A stretch of DNA of 64,000 bases from positions 1 to 64,000 of the forward strand of contig QAOA01002043.1 in assembly GCA_003255065.1 (NCBI GenBank), given 5' to 3'. Positions within the stretch are counted from its first letter, which is position 1. Each line of letters opens with the position of its first letter. Below the pieces are notes generated by a model. That model saw only the letters and a program-made list of their open reading frames with translations, searched no databases and was not told the DNA's origin. Shown here piece after piece: positions 38,930 to 50,385 of this stretch. This stretch comes from Cercis canadensis (lineage: Eukaryota > Streptophyta > Magnoliopsida > Fabales > Fabaceae). The position numbers and the translations under genes were made by a program.

Positions 38930-39530
38930 CAATGTTGAAACCAAAAAACAAATGTATTCCCCTTTACACTTCTGCAACGGCCCCTTTATTGAGAACAACA
39001 ACACGAATATAAACCATAAATGAAAAAACAATTTTTTCCCGAAATTGATAAGAGAAGTGTAAAGATGAATTCACCAAATTCTCTTACTTCATGGTATTTT
39101 ATGTATATATGGAAAGAAAAAAAAATCTACTTCACTGCAGCAACGTTTAAAGGCAGAGCAACCTTCAGTTGACCAGGAATGCTCACCCTAACTGAGAATT
39201 TAGGGGTAGCGACTCAGAGAAGAGCATCGAAAGAAAAAGAAGCAAAATTGGGATTTTGTGAATGGCGTGGATCTTCTTTTGCTAGAATTCGAAAGCTAAG
39301 TTGAAGCAAAATTGCCAGGAAAAAGGGAATTACCGGTAAAAGAGAATGGAGTTAAAAGTGTAACCGACTCACCGGCGCTTGTGGCAGAAGGGAAGCGTGA
39401 CGCAGCAGAAGAAGATGAAGAAGAAGGAATTGATGGGAGAGGCGCCTCTTTGCAGCGATGCCATCCGCAGCCGCCCAAGTCAGGCGCAGAGAGCGAGTCT
39501 CAAACATAACGAGTTTTGGGCCAAGCTGGA
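38930..39530 (-). promoter_or_regulatory. MTB 5' leader with probable UTR intron and small uORF
   Basis: On the minus strand a strong donor, GCCG|GTGAGT, stands at 39373/39372 and a plausible acceptor, TTGATAG|C, lies just upstream of the MTB ATG, suggesting an intron in the 5' UTR. A short upstream ORF (MASLQRGASP...) starts near 39465 and reaches the donor. It could be read before the main ORF if transcription starts further out. The transcription start is not visible. Confidence 0.4.
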
Positions 39531-40455
39531 TCATTTTAGGTCCGGCCCGGCCTGGAAAATTTTGACTTTTGCTTATTAAATTTTAAATCATTTTATTTAT
39601 TTAAGTAGTAAATTTCAAATAAGTTCTTGAGCTTTAAAACAAATGATGAGGGAATGATACATGCCAGGATTTCAATAGTTACGTTATTCCTATGGGGGAG
39701 AATGAAATAAATAGTGCAGTTGAGAATGCGAAAAATAAAATTATTATTTGAAAAAGTTATTTTTATTTTAAGGTTAAAATATATTGTAAGTCTTTATAGT
39801 TTAGATGAATTTTAAATCATGTCCCTATAATTTTTTATTTCTTTTGAAATTCTTATAGTTTAAATTTTTTTTAATTGGGTCCCTATTGTCATTCCTAGTT
39901 ATAACTCTATCAGTTTAGTGTTGACATGTCAAATAACTTGTCTATGTAACAATAAAATAAATTAATATTGCGCCAAAATGACACAAAAAGTGTCACATCA
40001 TTAGTTTTTTTATGCATTTTTTAGCCAAAATCTGATAAAGTGGTAATTTTTGTGACACTTTGGCCCACATCAACTTATTGACTAAAACTCTATTTTCGTT
40101 CCTCATTATATTGGGCGCTGTCAATTGAGTCCTTCACTGCAAAAATAATATAATCAAGTCACTCACTGGTTAATTTCGCTTCAATCAAATTCCTCCGTCT
40201 AACCTCCCTAAGTCAAATGACGCAAATGCTAATGTGGCCATTAGAAGGCTTATGTGTCACTGTTAAATGCCACGTCGCAGCCTGTGGGGAGCACCATTTG
40301 CTGACTAGGCAAGGACGACGTCGTCTTTCCCATCTTAAATGCCCTTCAAGCATCATCTTCTACTTTGTAGCCCCGTGCTCCAGTTGAAAGAGACAATTGA
40401 CAGAGATAGAGATTTTCAAGAGTTGCATTATGAAGCTTGAATTCATACCTTCAAG

Positions 40456-41299
40456 TAGGGATGACAATTTGTCCCAGACCCAGTTGGGCCCCGGTTTTTT
40501 TACCCGTTCGGATATGGGTATGGGGCAGAAAAATGGGGATGGGGATGGGGATGGATAATTTTATGGGTAATTTAATAGGGGCGGGTCTGGGGATGGGGAA
40601 GCCCTGCCCCACCCCGCCCCGACCCGCACTGTATATAAATAATATATATATATATATATATAATATATTACATAAATTTTTTAAAAAAAATTTCTTCACA
40701 AAACGGCGTCATTATGGCCTAAGGTTTTCCCACACTAAATCACCAACACATTGACTTGACCCTTCCTCCCTCAGTCCCTCGACCTTAAGTTCTATTTTCC
40801 CCAAACCTAAATTTTTTTTCTTTTTTTTTTTTGTTGGTTTTGTAGAATATGGAGAGTGGTTCAACTTCAACCAACATTAGAACTTCATAAATTGTACTTA
40901 TTTTAATTGCTTGGAGCCTTTTGTACTTATTATGATTTCTTATTGACTTTTATAATTATTTAAGAACAATTTTTATAATTTTGTTTGAATATTATTTATG
41001 TTATTGTTGTTGTTTAAGGATATCTTGAATTTTTGATGATGTTATTTGAGCATTATTTATATTATTTTGTTCGATTAAACTTGAATTTTAATTAGAAATC
41101 GTGATCGATAGATTTAACTTGTAAATTGTGTATATTTAAAAAAAGTATGGTTGTATGGGTAAATGGGGCGGGGCATAGGGTAGATGGGGATTTAGTGGGG
41201 CGGGGATGGGGATGCTGAAAAATCCCCGCCGGGGATGGGTCAGGGGATGGGGACGGGGACTGCTTGCCCTGCCCCATCCCCGCCCCATTGCCATCCCTA
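40456..41299. mobile_element. hAT element inserted in MULE copy A (empty site kept in copy B)
   Basis: The ends are TAGGGATGACAATTTG and, on the reverse strand, TAGGGATGGCAATGGG. A perfect 8-bp target duplication CCTTCAAG lies at 40448-40455 and 41300-41307. Segment B has a single CCTTCAAG at 47186-47193 with unbroken flanks, so the insertion is directly demonstrated. The 844-bp body has no transposase. It contains G-rich GGGGAT runs near 40535-40554 and 41163-41250. Confidence 0.92.
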
Positions 41300-41402
41300 C
41301 CTTCAAGCTCTGCGTTTATAAAGAAAAAGAAGAATTGGTGGTGCTAGAGATTCATTTTTGGGTCACTCTTCATCTTCATATGCTGTTAGTGGTGGAAAGG
41401 TA

Positions 41403-41710
41403 TGCGAGTATGGCATTCCCTGTGTGTTGCTGAAATCGAAGACAGGAGCTAATCCAGACTGAGAATTTATGAGGTGCCTATTATACAAGATGGCTAATTT
41501 GAGGTGTAAATTTTTTGAATAGGCAGAAGGGTGCCAATCTTCAAACCATGTCAATGTTTATGTCATGAAATAGATTTCGGGTAGAGTGGATTGCTTGGAG
41601 GGTCTTAAGGACAAAGTCATGGCTTTGAAGGAGTTTAAGTTGAAGACAAAGAATGATTTGAAGAAAATGAAGTCAATTGCCATTGAACAGGATAAAACAA
41701 TAGAAATAAA
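41403..41710 (+). pseudogene. Decayed GRF-type zinc-finger ORF inside MULE copy A
   Basis: Reading plus strand from 41403: CEYGIPCVLLKSKTGANPD, stop, EFMRC, LRCKFFE, stop, AEGC. The order Cys, C-V-L-L-K-S-T, NP-[R]-F-x2-C, C-x-F-F-E-[W] fits plant GRF zinc fingers, which are common in transposon-associated genes. One stop replaces the usual Arg, another the usual Trp. A Lys-rich, coiled-coil-like stretch follows (LKDKVMALKEFKLK), ending at a stop near 41720. In copy B the Trp is intact but the first Cys is Tyr. No function is expected. Confidence 0.55.
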
Positions 41711-42289
41711 GAAATGTTAGGTTAGGGTGTTAGGGGTAATGCTTGTTTTGAGTTAGATTGTATTTGTTTTTCATGTCATTTAGTTTAAAGTGGTGTTGTT
41801 CATGGTTGTGTGCATTCCCTACTGTCCTTTGTAGTTAATAGTATTTGAATAAAAAAAAATTAATAGGAACTAATTCTGCTATTTTGTTGTATGCAATTGC
41901 AATTAACACATTTATGTGAATAATTTATCAAACAGTATTACAATTCTCAAATTACCACACTTAAGAAACATTAAATATCATATATGCATTGTCCAGTATT
42001 TATGTACAATGAAAACAACCAATTAACAAATTTCTAGCAAGAAAAACATACACAAAAGTTAGAAACAGTATACACCAATTTATGGCAAATTACCAAAAAT
42101 TCATGGCATTGACAAGTACAAATTTCCTCCTTACATACAGTTTCACAAAACATATGAATAATACAATTTACAAATGTATCACAAAACCTCCTAATAATTA
42201 CCACTCATGTAACAAAATCCCAAAATGTAACTAATTAAATGCATTGTCCTTTATAATCAATATTTTGATGCCCTTATTGCAGTGACATG

Positions 42290-43475
42290 AGTCCTCTTTC
42301 CTAGTGACCCAGTTCCATTTGCAGTTGTCCAATTTGTTGCATTACCCAATCCATACCCAATTGTGGTGGTACTTTGTACAGTCTCTTGGGACCCATGGAT
42401 ATAGGATCCATATGCTCTTCTCACTTTTTTACTTGCTGCCTCCAGTGTTTACCTCGTTAAGGATTGCACATGGGTTTGCACATTCACAAGCAACAACATT
42501 AAAACAGGGTAATGAAAGTGACATTAAAAGAAACAAACAACTTGACAGGTCAACCCTAGAAGACTTCACTTGTTGGCTTGCCTCTAGTGTAGTAGCAGAA
42601 GAACTTTCACCAAGATGCCTCTGTGCTGCAACAGTGGGATTCTCACCAACTCCATCTACTCTCCATGGTGTTTTAGCTCTACTTGATGTCTAATTATGCA
42701 TGACAAAATAGATGTTAGATGTAGAAAACTAGAATTATATTTAGTAAGGTATAGAATTAAAGTGAATTCACCTTAGGTTTGTTAACTTTTTTTGCAGGAG
42801 AACCCTTGCAATGTCTTCTATTATGTCTATCTCGGCCACACTTTGAGCATGTATGCACAAATCTTCTATGCATCTTGTATGGATTAACAACTTGTTGTTG
42901 TTCTTGTGCTTGCTATTTTTCTTGCATCTCCACAGGATCTTTTTTCCTCTGAGTTTTGGGTCTGTTAGCTGGTCTTCTCAACGGGGGTGGGTGAACTGGA
43001 TCAAGTCCTATAGATGGCCACAAATTTCTGCCATTAACAGCATCTATGAAAAGCGTGTACGTAGCCCTAAATGTAGTAGTCCTCAAATAAGGATGAACAA
43101 ATTTGTCAGCATTTTCATAGTGCCAGAAAATAGCATAAATGACATGCACACATGGAATACCACAGAGATCTCACACTCTATAGCTGCATGTCCCCTCCTT
43201 GATATTCACCACATATCTAGTGTGTCTACATCTTTCCTTAAAAGTCTCAGGCCACTACCAAGGTCAAACCCAAGTATTTGATACCATAATTCACTATAAC
43301 TGTAACAGCCTAATTCTTTAAGGAAATCCCAGAGCACAGGTATTGAAAACCTGTCGGGATCACAGTAATCTCATTGGGTTACACTCCCTCCCACATAAGC
43401 CACATTAGGTTGCTTCTTTAAACATTCTCCATGATGTAGGGCCACAGTAAATGGGACAAATGACATTCTGTTATC
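42290..43475 (-). pseudogene. MuDR-type transposase remnant, MULE copy A
   Basis: Minus-strand fragments in transposase order. 43475-43373 encodes MSFVPFTVALHHGECLKKQP and NVAYVGGSV, resembling the N-terminal PB1-like part of plant MULE transposases. About 43200-43120 encodes a SWIM finger (TCSYRV, stop, DLCGIPCVHVIYAIFW) in which the second Cys is Tyr and the usual Trp codon is TGA. YLRTTTFRATY and PANRPKTQRKK follow. 42849-42808 is an intact CCHC knuckle (CSKCGRDRHNRRHC). A C-terminal tail runs to about 42300. The DDE catalytic core expected between the first two parts is absent. Copy B carries the same stop, so decay predates the split of the copies. Confidence 0.7.
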
Positions 43476-43939
43476 AAATAAAACACAACATGTTAAAGAC
43501 CAAATATAAAATGGTACACAGAAGTCAATATGTGTGTGTGTGTGTACAACAAATAAGGACAACTAGCCAGCACAAACAAGTTTAGATGCTTTGTGTGTGG
43601 TGTTTGTACAACAAAAAGGCACATATAGCCAGCCACAGATGCTGAAAAGTGTAAAAAAAAAATTTCATTATGTGCTTACTTAAACATGCTTCCAAGCCTA
43701 CAGGAAAATTCACATCTTAATTTAGCAACAAAATATAACAATATCATAAAACGAGTTTATACCATCAATTTTTTTATGAGATAATGATAAACTCCCAAGT
43801 CCATCGTGATGGAAAAAAACATAACTATCTCTTCTGACACCCACATTCTTTACTAATTATGTCACTGGATCTACTCAAACTATTTCCCCTCTATGATTAA
43901 TGTAAGATACACCAGGGACCACCATTACAAAAAAAATTA

Positions 43940-44488
43940 GGCTTAATTGTAATTTTGGTCCCCTTATTTTAACCACTTAAACATTTTGGTCCTCCTTCTT
44001 TAAAAATGAACTATTGAGTCCCTCTATATTCATAAAATGTATAATTTTAGTCCATTTATCTTTAAGTCAATTTCTAGGTTTATTTCAATGTATAAAATTC
44101 TTTGATTCATAATCACACCGTTCAGATTGAAGGGCTACATCTTATGAACTTCCTCACTAAATTTTAGCTTGATCTAACGATGGGACTCAGCCCAAAATAC
44201 CTAAATCATAATTTTTCATCTAACCGCAAAATTTAGACTTTTTCACCGTTAGATCGAGCTGAAATTTAATTGGGAGATTCACAAGACGTAGCTCTTCAAT
44301 CTGAACGGTAGGATTATAAATCAGAGAACTTTACACCTTGAAATAAACCTAAGAATTTTGACTTAAAGATAAATGGACTAAAATTGTACATTTTATGAAT
44401 ATAGAGGGACTCAATAGTTCATTTTTAAAGAATGGGAACCAAAACGTTCAAGTGGTTAAAATAGGGGGACCAAAATTGCAATTAAGCC
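43940..44488. mobile_element. 549-bp foldback MITE nested in MULE copy A
   Basis: The two halves form one long, nearly continuous inverted repeat beginning GGCTTAATTGTAATTTTGG and ending in its complement (CAATTAAGCC). A perfect 9-bp target duplication AAAAAATTA lies at 43931-43939 and 44489-44497, which points to a Mutator-related family. A transcript through it would fold into a ~250-bp hairpin. The same insertion is in segment B. Confidence 0.85.
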
Positions 44489-47400
44489 AAAAAATTAACT
44501 TTCATGGAGGGACCACTATTCATGTGTTCCACATGCTACTTTAACTACATAGGTTCCTAAACACCAACAACAATAAACAACAGTATTGTAGTAACGTAAG
44601 AAACACCAGGGACCACCATTACAAAAGAAAAAATGAACTTTCATGGGGGGACCACCATGAAAACACAGCAAACACAATAACGATATAATAGAACAGAACA
44701 GCACAAAAATTAAAAAATAAAAATTTATGCCATTTGGGCTCCCACATCGCATGCATGACCACATAACAAGTTTCTCACACAAAACAAATTATTTATCTAA
44801 ACGGACAAATGCGCAACATTCAGAAGACACTAACATTGTATTCGAATCAATGCAAAATTGCACGTCCCAGGAAAATCAAAATCTCAACCTCATGATAGCT
44901 TCTGCAACCGCTTCTTAGGGTTTTTCCTCTCTGAATCGCTATAATTTTTCACAAATCACGAACAACAATCCCCAATGAATGTCTACCTTTGAAATGCGAT
45001 ACGCTTGGGCAATTAGGGTACTAATTCTTACGATTGTTAGAGTTCTCTAAATCGCCTCAACGTTCTCTCTTCCAAATGGTGCTTGACGGAGGAAAGGGGA
45101 TTAGGGCTTCTTTTTTTTACAAATTGAGACAACGTCGTCCTTGCCCAGTTAGCAAATGGTGCTCCCCACAGGCTACGACGTGACATTTAACAATCACACA
45201 TAAGCCTTCTAACGGCCACATCAGCATTTCCGTCATTCAATTTAGCGGAGGTTAGACGGAGGGATTTGATTAAAGGGAAATTGACCAGTGAGGGACTTGA
45301 TTAGATTATTTTTACAGTGAGGGACTCAATTGACAGCGCCTAATATAGTGAGGGACGAAAATAAGGTTTTAGTTACTATCACATAAACAAGTTGTTTGCT
45401 ATGTCAGCACCTAACTAATAGAGTTATAATTGGAGGTGACAACATGAATCCAATTAAAAAAATTTCAAACTATAAGAATCCTAAAAAAAGAAAAAAAAAA
45501 TTATAGGGACCTAATTCAAAATTTGTCCAAATTATAAAGACTTGCAGTACATTTAAACCTTATTTTAATATTTTATTTAGCTTTATATATTCATCTAGTT
45601 TGTTAATTTATTTAAAAATTATTTAAATAAATATGGGCTTATTTGAACATTTCAAAACAAATATTGTAAATTTGAATTTTTTAACGATTTTCTTTACTTA
45701 TAGAGATTTTTTTTACATATCCTCTTCGTGTAAATGTTATTTTTATAATATTTTACTTACAATTAAATAATTGCCTACATACAACCATTGAAGGCATTGC
45801 TCTTGGAAAACATATATAGTATCATGAATTATATCATTCATTCCTAATATTGTAGACACTACAATATATAATGTGGAAAGTGACTAAAGTAACTAATTTG
45901 GAGAAATTATTAATCTACTTTATGGAAGAGGTATGTATTGTTTGTAATGGGACATTCTAATAGATGAGTACTTAATATTTTATAGTAGAGATATCGAGTT
46001 CAAATCTCAATAAAAACAAAAGTGAGGCAAGATTTTAAAAGATAATAGACTACCTTTTATTATATAACCTTCAATAGAAAGAAGAAAAAAAGAGGTACGT
46101 AGTTGTAAAGGTAAATGACTTAAAAAATGAAATTTGGGAAGCAAATTCCACAAATACCATTATTTCAAAACAATTTCTATCAATATTGTAAATTTGAATA
46201 TTTTAATGAGATATGTCAAACAGGTCAATAACACTATGTTCCATATAGTGTCAAGTAATATATATATGTCAATGACAAGCTCGGCAAAAATGGTGACAAC
46301 ATATGACATATGTCATCACCAATTAGGTGTCGACATGTCGTCACGACTAGTACGAGCCTCCTTCCCATCTCCTTTCTTTTGAAATGTGATAATATTAAAA
46401 TATTTAAAAACATAATANCGTTATTCCTATGGGGGAGAATGAAATAAATAGTGCAGTTGAGAATGCGAAAAATAAAATTATTATTTGAAAAAGTTATTTT
46501 TATTTTAAGGTTAAAATATATTGTAAGTCTTTATAGTTTAGATGAATTTTAAATCATGTCCCTATAATTTTTTATTTCTTTTGAAATTCTTATAGTTTAA
46601 ATTTTTTTTAATTGGGTCCCTATTGTCATTCCCAGTTATAACTCTATCAGTTTAGTGTTGACATGTCAAATAACTTGTCTATGTAACAATAAAATAAACT
46701 AATATTGCGCCAAAATGACACAAAAAGTGTCACATCATTAGTTTTTTTATGCATTTTTTAGCCAAAATCTGATAAAGTGGTAATTTTTGTGACACTTTGG
46801 CCCACATCAACTTATTGACTAAAACTTTATTTTCGTTCCTTATTATAATGGGCGCTATCAATTGAATCCTTCACTGCAAAAATAATCTAATCAAGTCACT
46901 CACTGGTTAATTTCGCTTCAATCAAATTTCTCTGTCTAACCTCCGCTAAGTCAAATGACGGAAATGCTGATGTGGCCATTAGAAGGCTTATGTGTCACTG
47001 TTAAATGCCACGTCGCAGCCTGTGGGGAGCACCATTTGCTGACTAGGCAAGGACGACGTCATCTTTCCCATTTTAAATGCCCTTCAATCATCATCTTCTA
47101 CTTTGTAGCCTCGTGCTCCAGTTGAAAGAGACAATTGACGGAGACAGAGATTTTCAAGAGTTGCATTATGAAGCTTGAATTCATACCTTCAAGCTCTGCA
47201 TTTTTAAAGAAAAAGAAGAATTGATGGTGCTAGGGATTCATTTTCGGGTCACTCTTCATCTTCATATGTTGTTAGTGGTGGAAAGGTATACGAGTATGGC
47301 ATTCCCTGTGTGTTGCTGAAATCGAAGACAGGAGCTAATCCAGACTGAGAATTTATGAGGTGCCCATTATACAAGATGGCTAATTTGAGGTGTAAATTTT

Positions 47401-48169
47401 TTGAATGGGCGGAAGGGTGCCAATCTTCAAACCATGTCAATGTTTATGTCATGAAATAGATTTCGGGTAGAGTGGATTGCTTGGAGGGTCTTACGGACAA
47501 AGTCATGGCTTTGAAGGAGTTTAAGTTGAAGACAATGAATGATTTAAAGAAAATGAAGTCAATTGCCATTGAACAGGATAAAACAATAGAAATAAAGAAA
47601 TGTTGGGTTAGGGTGTTAGGGGTAATGCTTGTTTTAAGTTAGATTGTATTTGTTTTTCATGTCATTTAGTTTAAACTGGTGTTGTTCATGGTTGTGTGCA
47701 TTCCCTACTGTCCTTTGTAGTTAATAGTATTTGAATAAAAAAAAAAATAACAGGAACTAATTCTGCTATTTTGTTGTATGCAATTGCAATTAACACATTT
47801 ATGTGAATAATTTATCAAATAGTATTACAATTCTCAAACTACCACACTTAAGAAACATTAAATATCATATATGCATTGTCCAGTATTTATGTACAATGAA
47901 AACAACCAATTAACAAATTTCTAGCAAGAAAAACATACACAAAAGTTAGAAACAGTATACACCAATTTATGGCAAATTACCAAAAATTCATGGCATTGAC
48001 AAGTACAAATTTCCTCCTTACATACAGTTTCACAAAACATATGAATAATACAATTTACAAATGTATCACAAAACCTCCTAATAATTACCACTCATGTAAC
48101 AAAATCCCAAAATGTAACTAATTAAATGCATTGTCCTTTATAATCAATATTTTGATGCCCTTATTGCAG

Positions 48170-49365
48170 TGACACGAGTCCTCTTTGCTAGTGACCCAGT
48201 TCCATTTGCAGTTGTCCCATTTGTTGCATTACCCAATCCATACCCAATTGTGGTGGTGCTTTGTACAGTCTCTTGGGACCCATGGATATAGGATCCATAT
48301 GCTCTTCTCACTTTTTCACTTGCTGCCTCCAGTGTTTACCTCGTTAAGGGTTGCACATGGGTTTGCACATTCACAAGCAACAACATTAAAACAGGGTAAT
48401 GAAAGTGACATTAAAAGAAACAAACAACTTGACAGGTCAACCTTAGAAGACTTCACTTGTTGGCTTGCCTCTAGTGTAGTAGCAGAAGAACCTTCACCAA
48501 GATGCCTCTGTGCTGCAACAGTGGGATTCTCACCAGCTCCATCTACTCTCCATGGTGTTTTAGCTCTACTTGATGTCTAAGTATGCATGACAAAATAGAT
48601 GTTAGATGTAGAAAACTAGAATTATATTTAGTAAGGTATAGAATTAAAGTGAATTCACCTTAGGTTTGTTAACTTTTTTTGTAGGAGGACCCTTGCAATG
48701 TCTTCTATTATGTCCATCTCGGCCACAATTTGAGCATGTATGCACAAATCTTCTCTGCATCTTGTATGGATTAACAGCTTGTTGTTGTTCTTGTGCTTGC
48801 TATTTTTCTTGCATCTCCACAGGATCTTTTTTCCTCTGAGTTTTGGGTCTGCCAGCTGGTTTTCTCAACAGGGGTGGGTGAACTGGATCAAGTCCCATAG
48901 ATGGCCATAAATTTCTGTCATTAACAGCATCTATGAAAAGTGTGTACGTAGCCCTAAATGTAGTAGTCCTCAAATAAGGATGAACAAATTTGTCAGCATT
49001 CTCATGGTGCCAGAAAATAGCATAAATGACATGCACACATGGAATACCACAAATATCTCACACTCTATAGCTGCATGTCCCCTCCTTGATATTCACCACA
49101 TATCTAGTGTGTCTACATCTTTCCTTAAAGGTCGCAGGCCACTACCAAGGTCAAACCCAAGTATTTGATACCACAATTCACTATAACTGTAGCAGCCTAA
49201 TTCTTTAAGGAAATCTCAGAGCACAGGTATTGAAAACCTGTCGGGATCACAGTAATCTCATTGGGTTACACTCCCTCTCACATAAGCCACATTAGGTTGC
49301 TTCTTTAAACATCCTCCATGATGTAGGGCCACAGTAAATGGGACAAATGACATTTTGTTATCAAA
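48170..49365 (-). pseudogene. MuDR-type transposase remnant, MULE copy B
   Basis: Counterpart of the remnant in copy A. The PB1-like piece reads VALHHGGCLKKQPNVAYV, closer to the family HHGG than copy A's HHGE. The SWIM region has the same Tyr substitution and the same TGA stop. The CCHC knuckle at 48736-48695 (CSNCGRDGHNRRHC) is intact. The catalytic core is missing. Confidence 0.7.
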
Positions 49366-49836
49366 TAAAACACAACATGTTAAAGACCAAATAAAAAATG
49401 GTACACAGAAGTCAATATGTGTGTGTGTGTGTACAACAAATAAGGACAACTAGCCAGCACAAACAAGTTTGGATGCTCTGTGTGTGGTGTTTGTACAACA
49501 AAAAAGTACATATAGCCAGCCACAAATGCTGAAAAGTGTAAAAAAAAAAAATTTCATTATGTGCTTACTTAAACATGCTTCCAAGCCTACAAGAAAATTC
49601 ACATCTTAATTTAGCAACAAAATATAACAATATCATAAAACGAGTTTATACCATCAGTTTTTTTGTGAGATAATGATAAACTCCCAAGTCCATCGTGATG
49701 GAAAAAAACATAATTATCTTCTCTGACACCCACATTCTTTACTAATTATGTCACTGGATCTACTGAAACTATTTCCTCTCTATGATTTTGTGACACCACC
49801 ATTACAAAATGTAAGATACACCACAAAAAAAAATTA

Positions 49837-50385
49837 GGCTTAATTGTAATTTTGGTCCTTTTATTTTAACCATTAAACGTTTTAGTCTCTCTTCTTTAAA
49901 AATGAACTATTGAGTTCCTCTATATTCATAAAATGTATAATTTTAGTCAATTTATCTTTAAGTCAAAATTTCTAAGTTTATTTCAATGTATAAAATTCTT
50001 TGATTCATAATCACACCGTTCAGATTGAAGGGCTACATCTTATGAACTTCCTCACTAAATTTTAGCTCGATCTAACGGTGGGACTTAGCCTAAAATACCT
50101 AAATCATAATTTTTCATCTAACCGCAAAATTTAGACTTTTTCACCATTAGATCGAGCTGAAATTTAATTGGGAGATTCACAAGACGTAGCTCTTCAATCT
50201 GAATGGTAGGATTATAAATCAGAGAACTTTACACCTTGAAATAAACCTAAGAATTTTGACTTAAAGATAAATGGACTAAACTTGTACATTTTATGAATAT
50301 AGAGGGACTCAATAGTTCATTTTTAAAGAAGGGGAACCAAAATGTTCAAGTGGTTAAAATAGGGGACCAAAATTGTAATTAAGCC
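49837..50385. mobile_element. 549-bp foldback MITE nested in MULE copy B
   Basis: Same element and site as in copy A. The left flank is AAAAAATTA; the right flank is AACAAATTA, one mismatch from a perfect 9-bp duplication. Confidence 0.82.

Larger units (their letters stand above)
39770..45561. mobile_element. Mutator-like element (MULE), copy A
   Basis: Long terminal inverted repeats: left 39770 to about 40325, right about 45120 to 45561. Both outer ends read AAGGTTWAAAT and share GTAAGTCTTTATA/GCAAGTCTTTATA; the inner parts share the GCCTGTGGGGAGCACCATTTG block in opposite orientation. Inside are a decayed transposase on the minus strand, a decayed GRF zinc-finger ORF on the plus strand, a nested 549-bp foldback and an 844-bp hAT insertion. 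The catalytic core is missing, so the element cannot be autonomous. The flanks are AT-rich and I could not fix a clean 9-bp target duplication. Confidence 0.8.
39682..46417. repeat. Duplicated segment A (6.7 kb) containing a MULE
   Basis: Almost identical to segment B (46419-52317), apart from scattered substitutions, small indels and an 844-bp hAT insertion present only here. It ends exactly at a single N (46418), in the middle of a MITE that is complete in segment B. The junction has no biological landmark, so an unmerged allelic contig is a good explanation; a true recent tandem duplication is the alternative. Confidence 0.85.

Noticed and set aside
42304-42693. 129-residue plus-strand ORF (and its copy at 48185-48580)
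   Set aside because: It is antisense to the C-terminal tail of the decayed MULE transposase, whose minus-strand reading has the zinc knuckle and SWIM context.
43940-44488. Possible LTR retrotransposon or tandem gene remnants
   Set aside because: The block is a single long inverted repeat with a 9-bp target duplication, which fits a foldback MITE; no LTR, primer-binding site or pol motifs were seen.
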